NCBI RefSeq assembly: GCF_003111665.1
Contig: NZ_CP022188.1
Span: forward strand, 1,488,001-1,552,000
Reading direction: 5' to 3'
DNA: 64,000 nucleotides
Origin: Parazoarcus communis
GTDB lineage: Bacteria > Pseudomonadota > Gammaproteobacteria > Burkholderiales > Rhodocyclaceae
Part shown: positions 8,670 to 17,526 of the stretch, piece by piece
How positions within the stretch are numbered: position 1 is the first letter of the stretch
Layout: each line of letters begins with the position of its first letter
Program-made: the position numbers and the translations under genes
Notes under the pieces: generated by a model
What the model was told of the DNA's origin: nothing
The model's database searches: none
Seen by the model: the letters and a program-made list of their open reading frames with translations, nothing else

Positions 8670-10055
8670 TCAGTTGCCTGAAGGCCGCTCGACGGGTTCG
8701 TCGGTCGGGGGGGACGTCTGCTGTTCCGGCCCGGCATGCTGCATCTGCTCTTGCGCAATCTGCTCGTCGACCCGCGGGTCGAGGGCTGCGGCCAGCGGCG
8801 AGCTGCTGGTGCTGTCGGGCATCGGGATGTGATGCAGCGGCGCGTCGTCGACCTGATGCAGGTGGGTCGCACGCTTGGGCTGCACCCGCCATGCCACCAC
8901 GGCCGCGCAGACGGCCACAAAGACATACAGCATGTTGGCGCCCAGAAAGCGCATGAGCACGCCGGCGAGGAGTGGGCCGATACTGGCGCCGACACCGAAA
9001 GTCAGCAGCAGCATGGCGGTGAGCGATACCCGCAGGTCTGCGGTCACGTGGTCGTTGGCGAGCGCAACCGCAAGCGGGTAGAGGCAGAACTGCAGCATGC
9101 ACACGGCAAAGCCCGCCGCGAACAGCAGCCATATCGGCGCCTCGGGCAAGACTGCGAGCGGCAGGGCGAACACCGCCAGCACCGCGCCACAGCGGCTGAT
9201 CAGCCATACGCGATCACGCCGGTCCGACAGCCAGCCCAGCGGCCATTGCACGAGCAGGCCGGCAAAAATGCAGCTACCCATGAACAGACCGACCTGCTCG
9301 GTCGTCAGGCCCATGCGCGTGCCGTAGAGCGGTGCGAGGCCGTAGAAGGAGCCGATCAGCAAGCCGGCGACCAGAATGGTGATCAGCGACAGCGGAACGC
9401 GTTTGAAGAAGAAGCGCAGCTCGAGCGGCGCCGGGTGCAGCTTGGCCGGGTGCAGCTTGTGGGTGAGGGCAACCGGCACCAGGCACAAGGCAAAACACAG
9501 CCCGACCAGCATCAGCAACTCCAGGCCGAGCTCGGGGTGCGCCACCAGTACCAGCTGGCCCAGAATCAGGCCGAGATAGGAGGCGCCCATATATCCGGAA
9601 AACACCTGGCCGCGCTGCTCGGCATGGGACTGTTCGTTGAGCCAGCTCTCGATCACCATGTACTGGCACATCATGCACAGGCCGATCACCATGCGCAGCG
9701 TCAGCCACGCCGGCAGCCAGTCGGTCAGGCCGTGACCGAGCACGGCCGCCGTCACCACGCCGGCGCACGCCACATAGGCGCGGATGTGACCGACGCGTCC
9801 AATCAGCCGGTGTCCCACCTTGCCGCCCAGCACCAGACCGACGTAGTTCGCCGTCATCAAGGCGCCCACCCACAGGCCGTCTGCCGTTGCCGCGACCCGC
9901 AAGGCCAGGTAAGTGCTGAGCAGGCCCGAGCCCAGCAGCATCAGCAGGGTGGCAAAGTAAAGCGAACGGAAGGACTTGAGGATCAGAATCATTGTGCGGG
10001 GGCTGACTCGATTGGCGGCGGGCGGGGCGAGGGTGCCCGCGAACGATTCCGTCAT
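8670..10055 (-). CDS. MFS transporter (YcaD-like)
   Basis: The 461-residue protein has about 12 hydrophobic spans and an MFS-type loop (WPLGWLSDRRDR) between the halves. The general pattern resembles the YcaD/UMF-type permeases of unknown substrate. About 75 C-terminal residues are hydrophilic, rich in Gln, Pro and Asp, and probably cytoplasmic. The gene converges on the sigma-54 activator with 39 bp between stops. A start at ATG 9992 would remove 21 N-terminal residues and cannot be excluded. Confidence 0.78.
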   Translation of the reverse strand: MTESFAGTLAPPAANRVSPRTMILILKSFRSLYFATLLMLLGSGLLSTYLALRVAATADGLWVGALMTANYVGLVLGGKVGHRLIGRVGHIRAYVACAGVVTAAVLGHGLTDWLPAWLTLRMVIGLCMMCQYMVIESWLNEQSHAEQRGQVFSGYMGASYLGLILGQLVLVAHPELGLELLMLVGLCFALCLVPVALTHKLHPAKLHPAPLELRFFFKRVPLSLITILVAGLLIGSFYGLAPLYGTRMGLTTEQVGLFMGSCIFAGLLVQWPLGWLSDRRDRVWLISRCGAVLAVFALPLAVLPEAPIWLLFAAGFAVCMLQFCLYPLAVALANDHVTADLRVSLTAMLLLTFGVGASIGPLLAGVLMRFLGANMLYVFVAVCAAVVAWRVQPKRATHLHQVDDAPLHHIPMPDSTSSSPLAAALDPRVDEQIAQEQMQHAGPEQQTSPPTDEPVERPSGN

Positions 10056-10092
10056 GTTACCCGTGCTATCCCGACTAAGGTACTCGGATAAA

Positions 10093-10105
10093 CACCAATT
10101 TGGTG
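10093..10105. promoter_or_regulatory. Palindrome in divergent promoter region
   Basis: CACCAA-T-TTGGTG is a perfect 6-bp inverted repeat in the 146-bp space between the divergent MFS and YjfB-like genes. It is a candidate operator; the regulator is unknown. Confidence 0.3.
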
Positions 10106-10201
10106 CGCAAGGTCACGGTGACGGGCGATTCAAGTTCTTCTGCGCACTGCCGTTAAGCCCGGTATCGGCGTGTTCGCCAGAATCAGACAAGGAGGTGCGA
10201 C

Positions 10202-10396
10202 ATGGATGTCTCATCCATCGCCGCCGCCGCGAGTGCCAACTCCGCGGCCCAGCTGCAGCAGGAAGTGTCGATGTCGGTGCTCAAGAAAGCCATGGACATC
10301 CAGGAGCAGAGCGCAATGCAGCTGCTCGAGGCCTTGCCGCCCGTGCCCGCGGCGCCCGCCGGAACCGCGGGTGGCGTGATCGATACCTGGGCATAG
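10202..10396 (+). CDS. YjfB-like small protein
   Basis: The 64-residue protein has the pattern of the YjfB (putative motility) family: an Ala/Ser-rich start, a central helix (VSMSVLKKAMDIQEQSAMQL) and a Pro/Ala-rich tail. A strong ribosome site (AGGAGGTG) lies 4-5 nt before the ATG. The family is small, cytoplasmic and without a known biochemical role. It stands alone between the MFS gene and the VF530 gene. Confidence 0.7.
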   Translation: MDVSSIAAAASANSAAQLQQEVSMSVLKKAMDIQEQSAMQLLEALPPVPAAPAGTAGGVIDTWA

Positions 10397-10478
10397 TCAG
10401 TTCCGGCGCGCCCGCTGAAAACTTGGGGCGCAGCCCGGGGGCTGCTATCGTTCGCCTGCCCCGATCCGAGACAAGCCC

Positions 10479-10715
10479 ATGGCAGACGCGCAGCCCAATA
10501 ATCCCCTCCACGGCCTCACCCTGGAGAAGATCCTCAACGAACTGCTGACCTACTACACGTGGGCGGAACTCGGGCAGCAGATCGACATCCGCTGCTTTAA
10601 TCACGAGCCCAGCATTGCCTCCAGTCTCAAGTTTCTGCGGCGCACGCCGTGGGCACGCGAACAGGTCGAGGCGCTGTATGTCTATACGGTGCGCAGCGGT
10701 ATCCCCAGGCACTGA
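10479..10715 (+). CDS. VF530/DUF2132 family putative DNA-binding protein
   Basis: The 78-residue protein matches the VF530 family, whose pattern is LHGxTLExILxxLVxxYGWxELGxxIxIxCFxxxPSxxSSLKFLRKTPWAR. Here this appears as LHGLTLEKILNELL, WAELGQQIDIRCF and SSLKFLRRTPWAREQVE. The fold is a small helical bundle suggested to bind DNA. Its function is unknown. It lies 44 bp before the glutaminase gene and may share its transcript. Confidence 0.85.
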   Translation: MADAQPNNPLHGLTLEKILNELLTYYTWAELGQQIDIRCFNHEPSIASSLKFLRRTPWAREQVEALYVYTVRSGIPRH

Positions 10716-10759
10716 GCGTCCGCACCATTCTGCCGCACCTCACTCGCAAGGACAGGACG

Positions 10760-11671
10760 ATGGACTTCCAGCCCGTACTCGACGACATCGTCAGCACGCT
10801 CAAACCCGAACTCGGCGCCGGCAAGGTGGCGAGCTACATCCCCGCCCTGGCGCGGGTCTCGCCCCATCAGCTGGGCATTGCACTGCGCACCCGGGAGGGC
10901 GCGGAGTACTGTGCGGGCGATGCGACGACGCTGTTCTCCATCCAGAGTGTCTCCAAGGTGTTCTCGCTCACTCTCGCCATGCGCAACCTGGGCGAGGTCC
11001 TGTGGCAGCGCATCGGGCGCGAGCCTTCGGGCAACCCGTTCAACTCCCTGGTGCAGCTCGAAGCCGAACACGGCGTGCCACGCAACCCCTTCATCAACGC
11101 AGGGGCGATTGCAGTGGCCGACCGCCTGGTGAGCACTTGCGGCGATGGGCGGGCCGAAGTTCTCGCGCTGCTCTCCAGCCTGTCCGGCGAAGCCGTGGCG
11201 TTTGACGAGGAGGTGGCCGCGTCGGAGGCAGCGACGGGTTTTCGCAACATCGCGCTGGCCAACTTCATGAAAGGCTTCGGCAATATCGACAACGATGTTG
11301 CGCCGGTGCTCGATCTCTATTTTCACCAGTGCTCGGTGGCAATGAACTGCGTGCAGCTTGCCCGGGCCATCGGCTACCTGTGCAATGACGGCGCGCATCC
11401 GCTCGATGGCTCGGCGCTGGTTTCCGATCGCCAGGCACGACGCATCAACTCGCTGATGCTCACCTGCGGCACGTACGACGCGGCCGGCGAGTTTGCCTTC
11501 CGCATCGGCCTGCCGTGCAAGAGCGGGGTGGGCGGCGGCATCGTGGCCGTGCTGCCCGATACGCTCAGCCTGTGCGTGTGGTCGCCGGGACTGGACGAGA
11601 CCGGCAACTCGCTGCTGGGCATGAAGGCGCTTGAAATGTTCGTCGCGCGCACCGGCCTGTCGGTGTTCTGA
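10760..11671 (+). CDS. glsA: Glutaminase A
   Basis: The 303-residue protein is the usual length for the bacterial serine-dependent beta-lactamase-fold glutaminase that hydrolyses glutamine to glutamate and ammonia. Family motifs are clear: FSIQSVSKVFSL with the catalytic Ser-x-x-Lys, RNPFINAGAI, and the C-terminal KSGVGGGIVAVLP. It starts at ATG 10760 after AAGGACAGG. It is cytoplasmic and converges on the DUF1513 gene, leaving 23 bp between the stops and no visible terminator. Confidence 0.93.
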   Translation: MDFQPVLDDIVSTLKPELGAGKVASYIPALARVSPHQLGIALRTREGAEYCAGDATTLFSIQSVSKVFSLTLAMRNLGEVLWQRIGREPSGNPFNSLVQLEAEHGVPRNPFINAGAIAVADRLVSTCGDGRAEVLALLSSLSGEAVAFDEEVAASEAATGFRNIALANFMKGFGNIDNDVAPVLDLYFHQCSVAMNCVQLARAIGYLCNDGAHPLDGSALVSDRQARRINSLMLTCGTYDAAGEFAFRIGLPCKSGVGGGIVAVLPDTLSLCVWSPGLDETGNSLLGMKALEMFVARTGLSVF

Positions 11672-11694
11672 GTGCCTGCTGCAGGCGTGGACGA

Positions 11695-12813
11695 TCAGCC
11701 CGGACGCGCGTGATTGTCGAAGGCGAATGCGTGTGGCCAGTGCGCCTGGGCGCGGGCTTCGCCGGGTGCGACTGCCCACAGGTCGCCGCCGTCACCGGTG
11801 GCAAGCAGCCCCCCGCGCGTGGTGGTCAGCGCACAGACGCCGGGTGTGGGCAGATGGCCGATGAAGCTGCCGTCCGCCTCCCATAGCGCAAGCGTGCCGG
11901 CAACGCTGCAACTCACCGCGAATACGGGGCCTGTCGGCCCGTCGATCGCGACAATGTCGCCGGCGTAGCCGCCGCAGGCTGCGAGCACCTCGGGCGTTGC
12001 CGTGCCGTAGCGCAAGCCCTCGTCCGTGAGCCGGGCGAACAGTGGCCGCGCCCTGGTCGTGTCTGCCGCATCCCCTGCTTCGTTCTGCAGCGAGACTGCG
12101 ATGCGGCCATCGGCCGCCTGTGCGATGTGGCGCACGCTCATCCACGGGTCCGGCACGCGGTATTGCGCGAGCACGCGGCCGTCTTCGGGGTCGAGCAGCG
12201 CAAGGGTCGGGTCCATGCTGTCCAGGTTGCGCTTGAGGCGTCCGGTCTCGGGCAGGGTCAGGATGCCGCCGTTGGCGACTGCAATGCGACCGTCGGCGAG
12301 CTGCATCAGCGCATGCGGGCCAATGCCTCCGGTGGGCCAGGCGGCGAGGCGCTGCAGCGTGAGTGCGTCGTACACGCCCACGCGGCCGTGACCATTGATG
12401 AGTTCGCTCTCGGTGGCGAACAGCAGGCGTCCGTCGCGGCTGAAGCTCAGATGGCCCTCGAGGCGGATGTCCTCGTCGGCGTCATAGACGTCGAACGCGG
12501 CCAGCTGCCGGCCACTGGCCACGTCCCAGCGCAGCAGAAAGCGGCCCGGTCGGCGCGCGGCGACCACCGCGGAGCCGTCGCCCGACGGATGCCAGGCCAG
12601 TTCGTGACCGCGTGCGGGCAGCTCGAATGCGTGGGAGATGTCGGTGCTGCGCCCGGCAAAGAAGTGGCGCGGGCGGGAGGGCGAGTCGGCCCAGCAGGTG
12701 AGCAGCGCAGGTTCGTCGGCAAACGCGGCACGTGCAGGCGCGGGCAGATGCGCAAGGATGAAGCCGGCGGGAAGGGCGGCCAGCAGGCGGCGGCGCTGCA
12801 GATCAGTCGCCAT
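11695..12813 (-). CDS. DUF1513 family exported beta-propeller-like protein
   Basis: The 372-residue protein has an N-terminal RRRLLAALPAGFILAHLP signal, probably Tat-type, and a repetitive WD/propeller-like body (HELAWHPSGDGSAVVAARRP, SFSRDGRLLFATE). Proteins of this family sit at the end of imelysin/DUF1111 operons in many proteobacteria. It overlaps the end of the second imelysin gene by 11 bp, so it is the last member of the iron-type operon. No enzymatic role is known. Confidence 0.8.
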   Translation of the reverse strand: MATDLQRRRLLAALPAGFILAHLPAPARAAFADEPALLTCWADSPSRPRHFFAGRSTDISHAFELPARGHELAWHPSGDGSAVVAARRPGRFLLRWDVASGRQLAAFDVYDADEDIRLEGHLSFSRDGRLLFATESELINGHGRVGVYDALTLQRLAAWPTGGIGPHALMQLADGRIAVANGGILTLPETGRLKRNLDSMDPTLALLDPEDGRVLAQYRVPDPWMSVRHIAQAADGRIAVSLQNEAGDAADTTRARPLFARLTDEGLRYGTATPEVLAACGGYAGDIVAIDGPTGPVFAVSCSVAGTLALWEADGSFIGHLPTPGVCALTTTRGGLLATGDGGDLWAVAPGEARAQAHWPHAFAFDNHARPG

Positions 12814-13852
12814 CGTTCTCTCCGAAGCCGACGCTGACCTTCATCGCGTCGGCAAGCTCCTCGGCCAGCAGGCGTTGCAGGCGGCTGAGTTCGCTGACCA
12901 GGGCGTCAGTCTGCGGGCGTGCAGCGTCGGCAGCGAAGTCCGGGGGCAGCGCTGCCAGCGCCGTGTGCACCGCGTCGATGCGCTGGTCGAGGCGCTCCGC
13001 CAGGGTCAGCAGTCCGCGTCCGCGCAGCATTGCGGTGAGCCCGGGCATGCCCTCGTCACCCTGCAGGCCGGCGCGCAGGCCGGAGAAGTACGCCATCAGG
13101 CCGGCACGTGCGGACCCGCTGCGCCAGGCGTCGGTTTCCGCCGGGCCGGTGTGCGGGCGCAGGGGCTTTTCGAGATACTTGAGGCGCAGGGTTTCGGTGC
13201 TGCCGATCAGGATGTTGATGCCGTCGGCGAGCAGGCGTGCCTCGCGCTCGGGTTCGGCCTCGGCGAGGCCGGCAATCCAGTCCGGCCAGGCCGATACGGT
13301 CGCGGAGATGCCCGCAGCCGTGTCGCGGGCCAACCACACGGCATAGCGGCAGGCGGGGCCGTCGTCGGCGAGCGCCGGCCGTTCGGCGTCGAACAGAAGG
13401 TACTCAAGCGCAGGCAGGCCGCGCGCTGGCAGGCCGATGCGCGCGGTGTTGGCGGGCGTCCTTGCATACTGCGCGATCGAGCTTTCGATCTGCGCCGGAC
13501 GCGTGGGCCAGAAGTCGATGCGGCGCAGCAGGCGCGACTCGAGCACCGGCCCGATGGGCAGCGGGCTCAGTTCGCGCAGGTCGTGCGCAGCCTCCAGCCA
13601 GCGCTGGCGGGCAGCCGCGGCTGCGGCGGGCTGACCCTCACAGCTTGCGGCGAGCGCGCTCGCCAGCGCATCCACCTTGTCACCGAAGTGACGATAGCCT
13701 GGCGCAAGGCGCTGGCTGGCCAGGGCACTCATCCACTGCGATGGCATCACGATGGGCGCCGGCGCGGCGGCGTGGGCAGGCAGGGCAAGCGAAAACAGCA
13801 GGCCGGCGAAGGGCAGGCCGAAACGGCTGGTACGAAACCGGGTAAACATCAT
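12803..13852 (-). CDS. Imelysin family periplasmic protein (second copy)
   Basis: The protein is 349 residues from ATG 13852, or 348 from the adjacent ATG 13849. The start overlaps the stop of the DUF1111 gene (ATGA), so translation is coupled. The N-terminus is a signal peptide ending in AHA. The body is the all-helical imelysin fold. The imelysin GxHxxE motif reads GLPALE here, without the His, which is a frequent variant in this subgroup. Such proteins are iron-regulated and thought to act in periplasmic iron or haem uptake. Confidence 0.82.
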   Translation of the reverse strand: MMFTRFRTSRFGLPFAGLLFSLALPAHAAAPAPIVMPSQWMSALASQRLAPGYRHFGDKVDALASALAASCEGQPAAAAAARQRWLEAAHDLRELSPLPIGPVLESRLLRRIDFWPTRPAQIESSIAQYARTPANTARIGLPARGLPALEYLLFDAERPALADDGPACRYAVWLARDTAAGISATVSAWPDWIAGLAEAEPEREARLLADGINILIGSTETLRLKYLEKPLRPHTGPAETDAWRSGSARAGLMAYFSGLRAGLQGDEGMPGLTAMLRGRGLLTLAERLDQRIDAVHTALAALPPDFAADAARPQTDALVSELSRLQRLLAEELADAMKVSVGFGENDGD

Positions 13853-15300
13853 AGTGACTCCACAAAGCGGACCAGCGCATCGCGCTCGGCAGCATTCAGG
13901 CCCAGCACGTGCTGCCTGGCCGCTTCCGCCTCGCCGCCGTGCCACAGAATTGCCTCCAGCACGCCGCGCGCGCGGCCGTCGTGCATCAGGGTCTGGTGAC
14001 CATTCACGGTCTGGATCAGGCCGACGCCCCACAGCGGCGGGGTGCGCCATTCGCGCCCGTCGGCGGCAAAGTCGGGGCGGTTGTCGGCGAGTGCCTCACC
14101 CATGTCATGCAGCAGCAGATCGGTGTATGGCCAGATGGATTGCCCTGCCAGTTCCGGGAAGGCGTCCGAGTCGCCAGTGACGTGGTTCGGTACATGGCAG
14201 CTCGCGCACTGTGCCTGATGAAAGATGCGCTTGCCGTCGAGGACTTGCGGGTCGGCCGGTGTGCGCCGGGCGGGTACCGCGAGCGTGGTGGTGTAGTAGA
14301 TGCTGCGATCGAGCGAGCGGTCGTCGATGTCGGTGCGGTGCTCTCCACGCTCGCTGCGCCAGGCGGCTTCCTGCTGCAGTCGCACGCGGCAGTCCTGCTG
14401 TGCCGTGGTGCACTCTTCGTGCGGGAACAGGCTGGAGGTGATGCCGATGTCGCCGTTGAAGGCGGCGGCGGTCTGGTGTGCGACGCTGCCCACGTTGGCT
14501 TTCCAGCCGAAACGCCCCACGACCCAGTCCTGCCGCACCGCGTCCCACACCCGGTTCGGGCGGCCCGAGATGCCGGCCTGGTCTGCGGCCTGGCGCGCTG
14601 CGATCTCGAGCAGTCGGGCTTCGGGGATGGCCTCAAGCAGGCCGAGGCCGATGACCTGGGGGGCAATGCGCGGTGAGATCAGCGTCTGCGGGTGCAGCGG
14701 ACCGTAGCCGGGTTCGCTCAGCGTGTACGTGGGCTGGCGCAGGCTGTAGGGCGTGCCGTCGGCGAAGCGGCCGGGTACCTCGGTGTAGCTCACGGTGATC
14801 AGGGCCTCCGGGCGGATGCCGGGCAGGGCCTGATTGTTCAGTTGCGAGCCGTAAGTGGGCTCGGGCACCACACCGTCCTTGCCACCGTCACCGGGGATCG
14901 ACAGGCGCAGCAGCAGGCCCACCGCTTGCTCGGTGCTGACGCCGTTGGCGTCCACCGCCGGCGGGGCGCTGCGGCCGTCGAGCACGTGACAGCCGGCACA
15001 GGCGCGGGAAATGAAATGCGGGCCGAGCCCGTCCCGACCCGAGGTCGAGGCCGGTGCGCCGACCCAGCTCTTCTTGAAGAACGAGTTGCCGATGAAGAAC
15101 GCAGTCTGCCGGTCCATCGACAGGTTTGCCGCCGGATATGAAAAAGCGTTGCGTCCGTGGTCGGGCGTGGTGGTGGCGCCGCCGGGGCGTTCTTCGCCCG
15201 GTTCGTAGCCAATCGTCGGGCGAGCCGACTGCACGGCGGCGAAGGCAATGCCGGTGGCGGCGAGTACGCCGAGACCAAGGAGCAGGCGTCTGGATTTCAT
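13849..15300 (-). CDS. Di-haem DUF1111 oxidoreductase (MauG-like c-type cytochrome)
   Basis: The 483-residue protein starts at ATG 15300; the open frame continues upstream but the hydrophobic signal segment (RRLLLGLGVLAATGIAFA) begins here. Two haem c motifs are visible: CAGCH in the N-terminal third and CASCH in the C-terminal half. Both lie in sequence typical of the DUF1111 'thiol oxidoreductase-like' family, with AFFIGNSFFKKSWV before the first. The protein is periplasmic and electron-transferring. Placement between two imelysin genes is the common arrangement and suggests a redox step in iron acquisition; this is inference from context. Confidence 0.87.
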   Translation of the reverse strand: MKSRRLLLGLGVLAATGIAFAAVQSARPTIGYEPGEERPGGATTTPDHGRNAFSYPAANLSMDRQTAFFIGNSFFKKSWVGAPASTSGRDGLGPHFISRACAGCHVLDGRSAPPAVDANGVSTEQAVGLLLRLSIPGDGGKDGVVPEPTYGSQLNNQALPGIRPEALITVSYTEVPGRFADGTPYSLRQPTYTLSEPGYGPLHPQTLISPRIAPQVIGLGLLEAIPEARLLEIAARQAADQAGISGRPNRVWDAVRQDWVVGRFGWKANVGSVAHQTAAAFNGDIGITSSLFPHEECTTAQQDCRVRLQQEAAWRSERGEHRTDIDDRSLDRSIYYTTTLAVPARRTPADPQVLDGKRIFHQAQCASCHVPNHVTGDSDAFPELAGQSIWPYTDLLLHDMGEALADNRPDFAADGREWRTPPLWGVGLIQTVNGHQTLMHDGRARGVLEAILWHGGEAEAARQHVLGLNAAERDALVRFVESL

Positions 15301-15400
15301 GGGCGCGGAAGCAGAAAGCGAGGGGGAAGGAGGCGGGCGCCGGATGAGAGGGTGCAGACCGCAGCCCGTGGCCGCGTCAGCACCCTCGGTCACTGGGCGT

Positions 15401-16549
15401 TCAGTTGGGCGCGACGGTGTTCAGACGCTTGATGCCGAGCACGGCAGCTGCTTCGACCAGGCCTTCGGTCTGCTTCTTCAGCGCGACGACGGTGGCCTCG
15501 ACCTTGCTGCGCCCCGGCGTGCCGACCAGGATGGCGCGGTCGAAGGGTGCGGGAATCGCTTCCGCGGCCTTCACCGACGTGTCGATCTGGGCATCCACGC
15601 GGCTCGCGACGGCCTTGTTCTTCGCCGATACCAGGTCGCGCACGCCCGGCCCCTTGAGCACACTGCCGTCGGCGCGGACGTACTGGCCGCGCCATACGTT
15701 GCGAATGCCGGTGGCGTTGGCCACGACGTCGCGGTGAGTGTTGTCGGAGAAGCACGAGTGCTCGTCTTCTTGGTTCTGCGAGTCGAGCGCCACTTCGATG
15801 CGTTCGCCGGCCAGCTCGCCGCGCGACAGGATGCCGAGGGCAGAGATCACCTTGGCGACGTTGCCCGCGTCGGCGACGAAGCCCTTGCGGTAGTTGTCGG
15901 CGCCGGGTGCCCAGGCTGCTGCCAGGTCGCCGAGATCCTTCACCAGCAGGTCGGTGGTGACTTTCAGGTAGGCACGGCGGCGGTCGGCGTTGGGCGCCTT
16001 GCCGTCGACGAAGTCGGTGTAGGCACGGCGGCCGGGGCCGTTGTCGTCGAGGTCCTGGCCCCACAGCATGAACTCGATGGCGTGCCAGCCGGTGGAGATG
16101 TTCTCTTCGCCGTCCTTCTCATTCAGGCCGGAGAGGGTGTCCATGTCGATGGGGATCGTGCGGTTGGCAATGATGCCGGCGTCCTTTGCACCCTCGACGA
16201 AGTCCACATAGGCCTCGTCCATCGGCCAGGCGTTGATCCTGCCCTCGGGGCCGTCCTCGCCATCGATCGGGCCGCCGTAAAAGCGGAAGGCTTCGGTCTG
16301 ACCGTAGGTCTCGCGTGCAGCGAGCCAGGCCTTGCGGGCTGCCAGCTGTCCGGCTTCGGACGGTGCGGCGACAAAGGCGTCGACCGCCTTCTGCAACGCC
16401 AGTGCGCCGGCATGGGCATCGGCGTAGGTGGCGTGGACGAGCTCGCCGTAGTGAGCGAGGACGCGCGGCGCGGTCACTGTCTCGGCGGCCAGCGTGGCGG
16501 TGGAGAAATGCAGTGCGGCGAGCGCGGAAACGAGGGTGATCAGGCGCAT
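15401..16549 (-). CDS. Imelysin family periplasmic protein (first copy)
   Basis: The 382-residue protein from ATG 16549 has a signal peptide ending near TLAAET. It carries the full imelysin motif GWHAIEFMLWGQD (GxHxxE) and the conserved RYDGVDPEDGPEG-like segment, here FRFYGGPIDGEDGPEG. It resembles the iron-regulated protein A/EfeO-related group rather than true peptidases. It is followed 100 bp later by the DUF1111 gene and is probably the first enzyme-like gene of the operon. Unlike the second copy it retains the His. Confidence 0.87.
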   Translation of the reverse strand: MRLITLVSALAALHFSTATLAAETVTAPRVLAHYGELVHATYADAHAGALALQKAVDAFVAAPSEAGQLAARKAWLAARETYGQTEAFRFYGGPIDGEDGPEGRINAWPMDEAYVDFVEGAKDAGIIANRTIPIDMDTLSGLNEKDGEENISTGWHAIEFMLWGQDLDDNGPGRRAYTDFVDGKAPNADRRRAYLKVTTDLLVKDLGDLAAAWAPGADNYRKGFVADAGNVAKVISALGILSRGELAGERIEVALDSQNQEDEHSCFSDNTHRDVVANATGIRNVWRGQYVRADGSVLKGPGVRDLVSAKNKAVASRVDAQIDTSVKAAEAIPAPFDRAILVGTPGRSKVEATVVALKKQTEGLVEAAAVLGIKRLNTVAPN

Positions 16550-16629
16550 TGGGTTCGCTCCGTTGTGCGTTGTCGGGGGGCGTGAACAGGGGCGCACGCC
16601 CGACGCCGGGTCGGGCATGCGCTGGTGGA

Positions 16630-17316
16630 TCAGAACTCCCAGCCGATTCCGGCGTTGGCGAAGCTGCGATCGTTGCCGTGGCCGACTGCGGCGGAGATCT
16701 TCACGCCTTCGACGATCTCGTAGCGCAGGCCGACGGCGCGGTCCGGACGGCTGTCCTCGTTGCCAAAGGTCTCCGCCACAAAGCTCAGCCTTTCGGTGAG
16801 CGGAAGATCGACCGCCACGCCCCAGGTGTTCACGGCGTCGGTGTCGCCATCCTCACGGGTTACTTCACGGCCAAGGTTGGTGTGCACCCTCTGGCCGCCT
16901 TCGAAGGTCCAGGTCAGCAGGCCGGTCAGCGAATTCACGTAGGCCGACTCGCCTTCGGTACGGTCGCGTCCGTACTCGTACTTGAGACCCGCGGACAGTC
17001 CGGTTTCGGATTGCAGCGGCACCCACTTCAGTGCGAGGCCGTGGCCGTTGGTGGCTTCGTTTCCGGCGGTGGCGAAATCGCGCGAACGCCCGAAGCCGAT
17101 CTCGAGCTCGAGGTTCTCGATCGGGCTGAAGCCGGCGGCGGCGTCGTAGCCCTTGGCTTCGTCGTCCTTCGACCAGCCAGCCTCCAGCTTGGCGCCACCC
17201 TTGTCGAGCGTGCCCGCGTCATCGACGCTCAGGGGGCGCTCGGCATGCGCCAGGCTGGCAGTGCCGAGCAGGGCAACGGCGAACAGGGGAAGGGCACGGG
17301 GGCGAAGCACTTGCAT
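16630..17316 (-). CDS. Predicted outer-membrane beta-barrel protein
   Basis: The 228-residue protein from ATG 17316 has a signal peptide ending in LAHA. Alternating polar and hydrophobic strands follow, and it ends in Phe (GIGWEF), as porin-like barrels do. It opens the iron-type operon on the minus strand, 80 bp before imelysin 1. It probably lets a substrate or chelate through the outer membrane or anchors the system; the family is not recognised. Confidence 0.62.
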   Translation of the reverse strand: MQVLRPRALPLFAVALLGTASLAHAERPLSVDDAGTLDKGGAKLEAGWSKDDEAKGYDAAAGFSPIENLELEIGFGRSRDFATAGNEATNGHGLALKWVPLQSETGLSAGLKYEYGRDRTEGESAYVNSLTGLLTWTFEGGQRVHTNLGREVTREDGDTDAVNTWGVAVDLPLTERLSFVAETFGNEDSRPDRAVGLRYEIVEGVKISAAVGHGNDRSFANAGIGWEF

Positions 17317-17526
17317 CTTTAACCTCTTGAAGTTGTTTTCCGTCGCATGGCGGACGTGTTCGGCACCGAAGGTGCAACGCCACGGCGCATGAGTGGATCG
17401 AATAGTAATGAGAAGAGGTCGCATTTGCAATTACGTTTTTGCGGTGCAGCGCTTTTGCTGGGACACTGTTACGGCTAATGAACCCGGGCGCCTGAAGGCG
17501 AGGGTTGCTGGAATGGAGTGGTGCAA

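Noticed and set aside
8736..10091. 451-residue open frame on the plus strand
   Set aside because: It is the mirror of the MFS gene; its product is rich in Gln, His, Arg and Ala without any family pattern.
17395..17440. Possible Fur box upstream of the iron-type operon
   Set aside because: AATAGTAATGAGAA matches the Fur consensus only weakly and without clear dyad symmetry.
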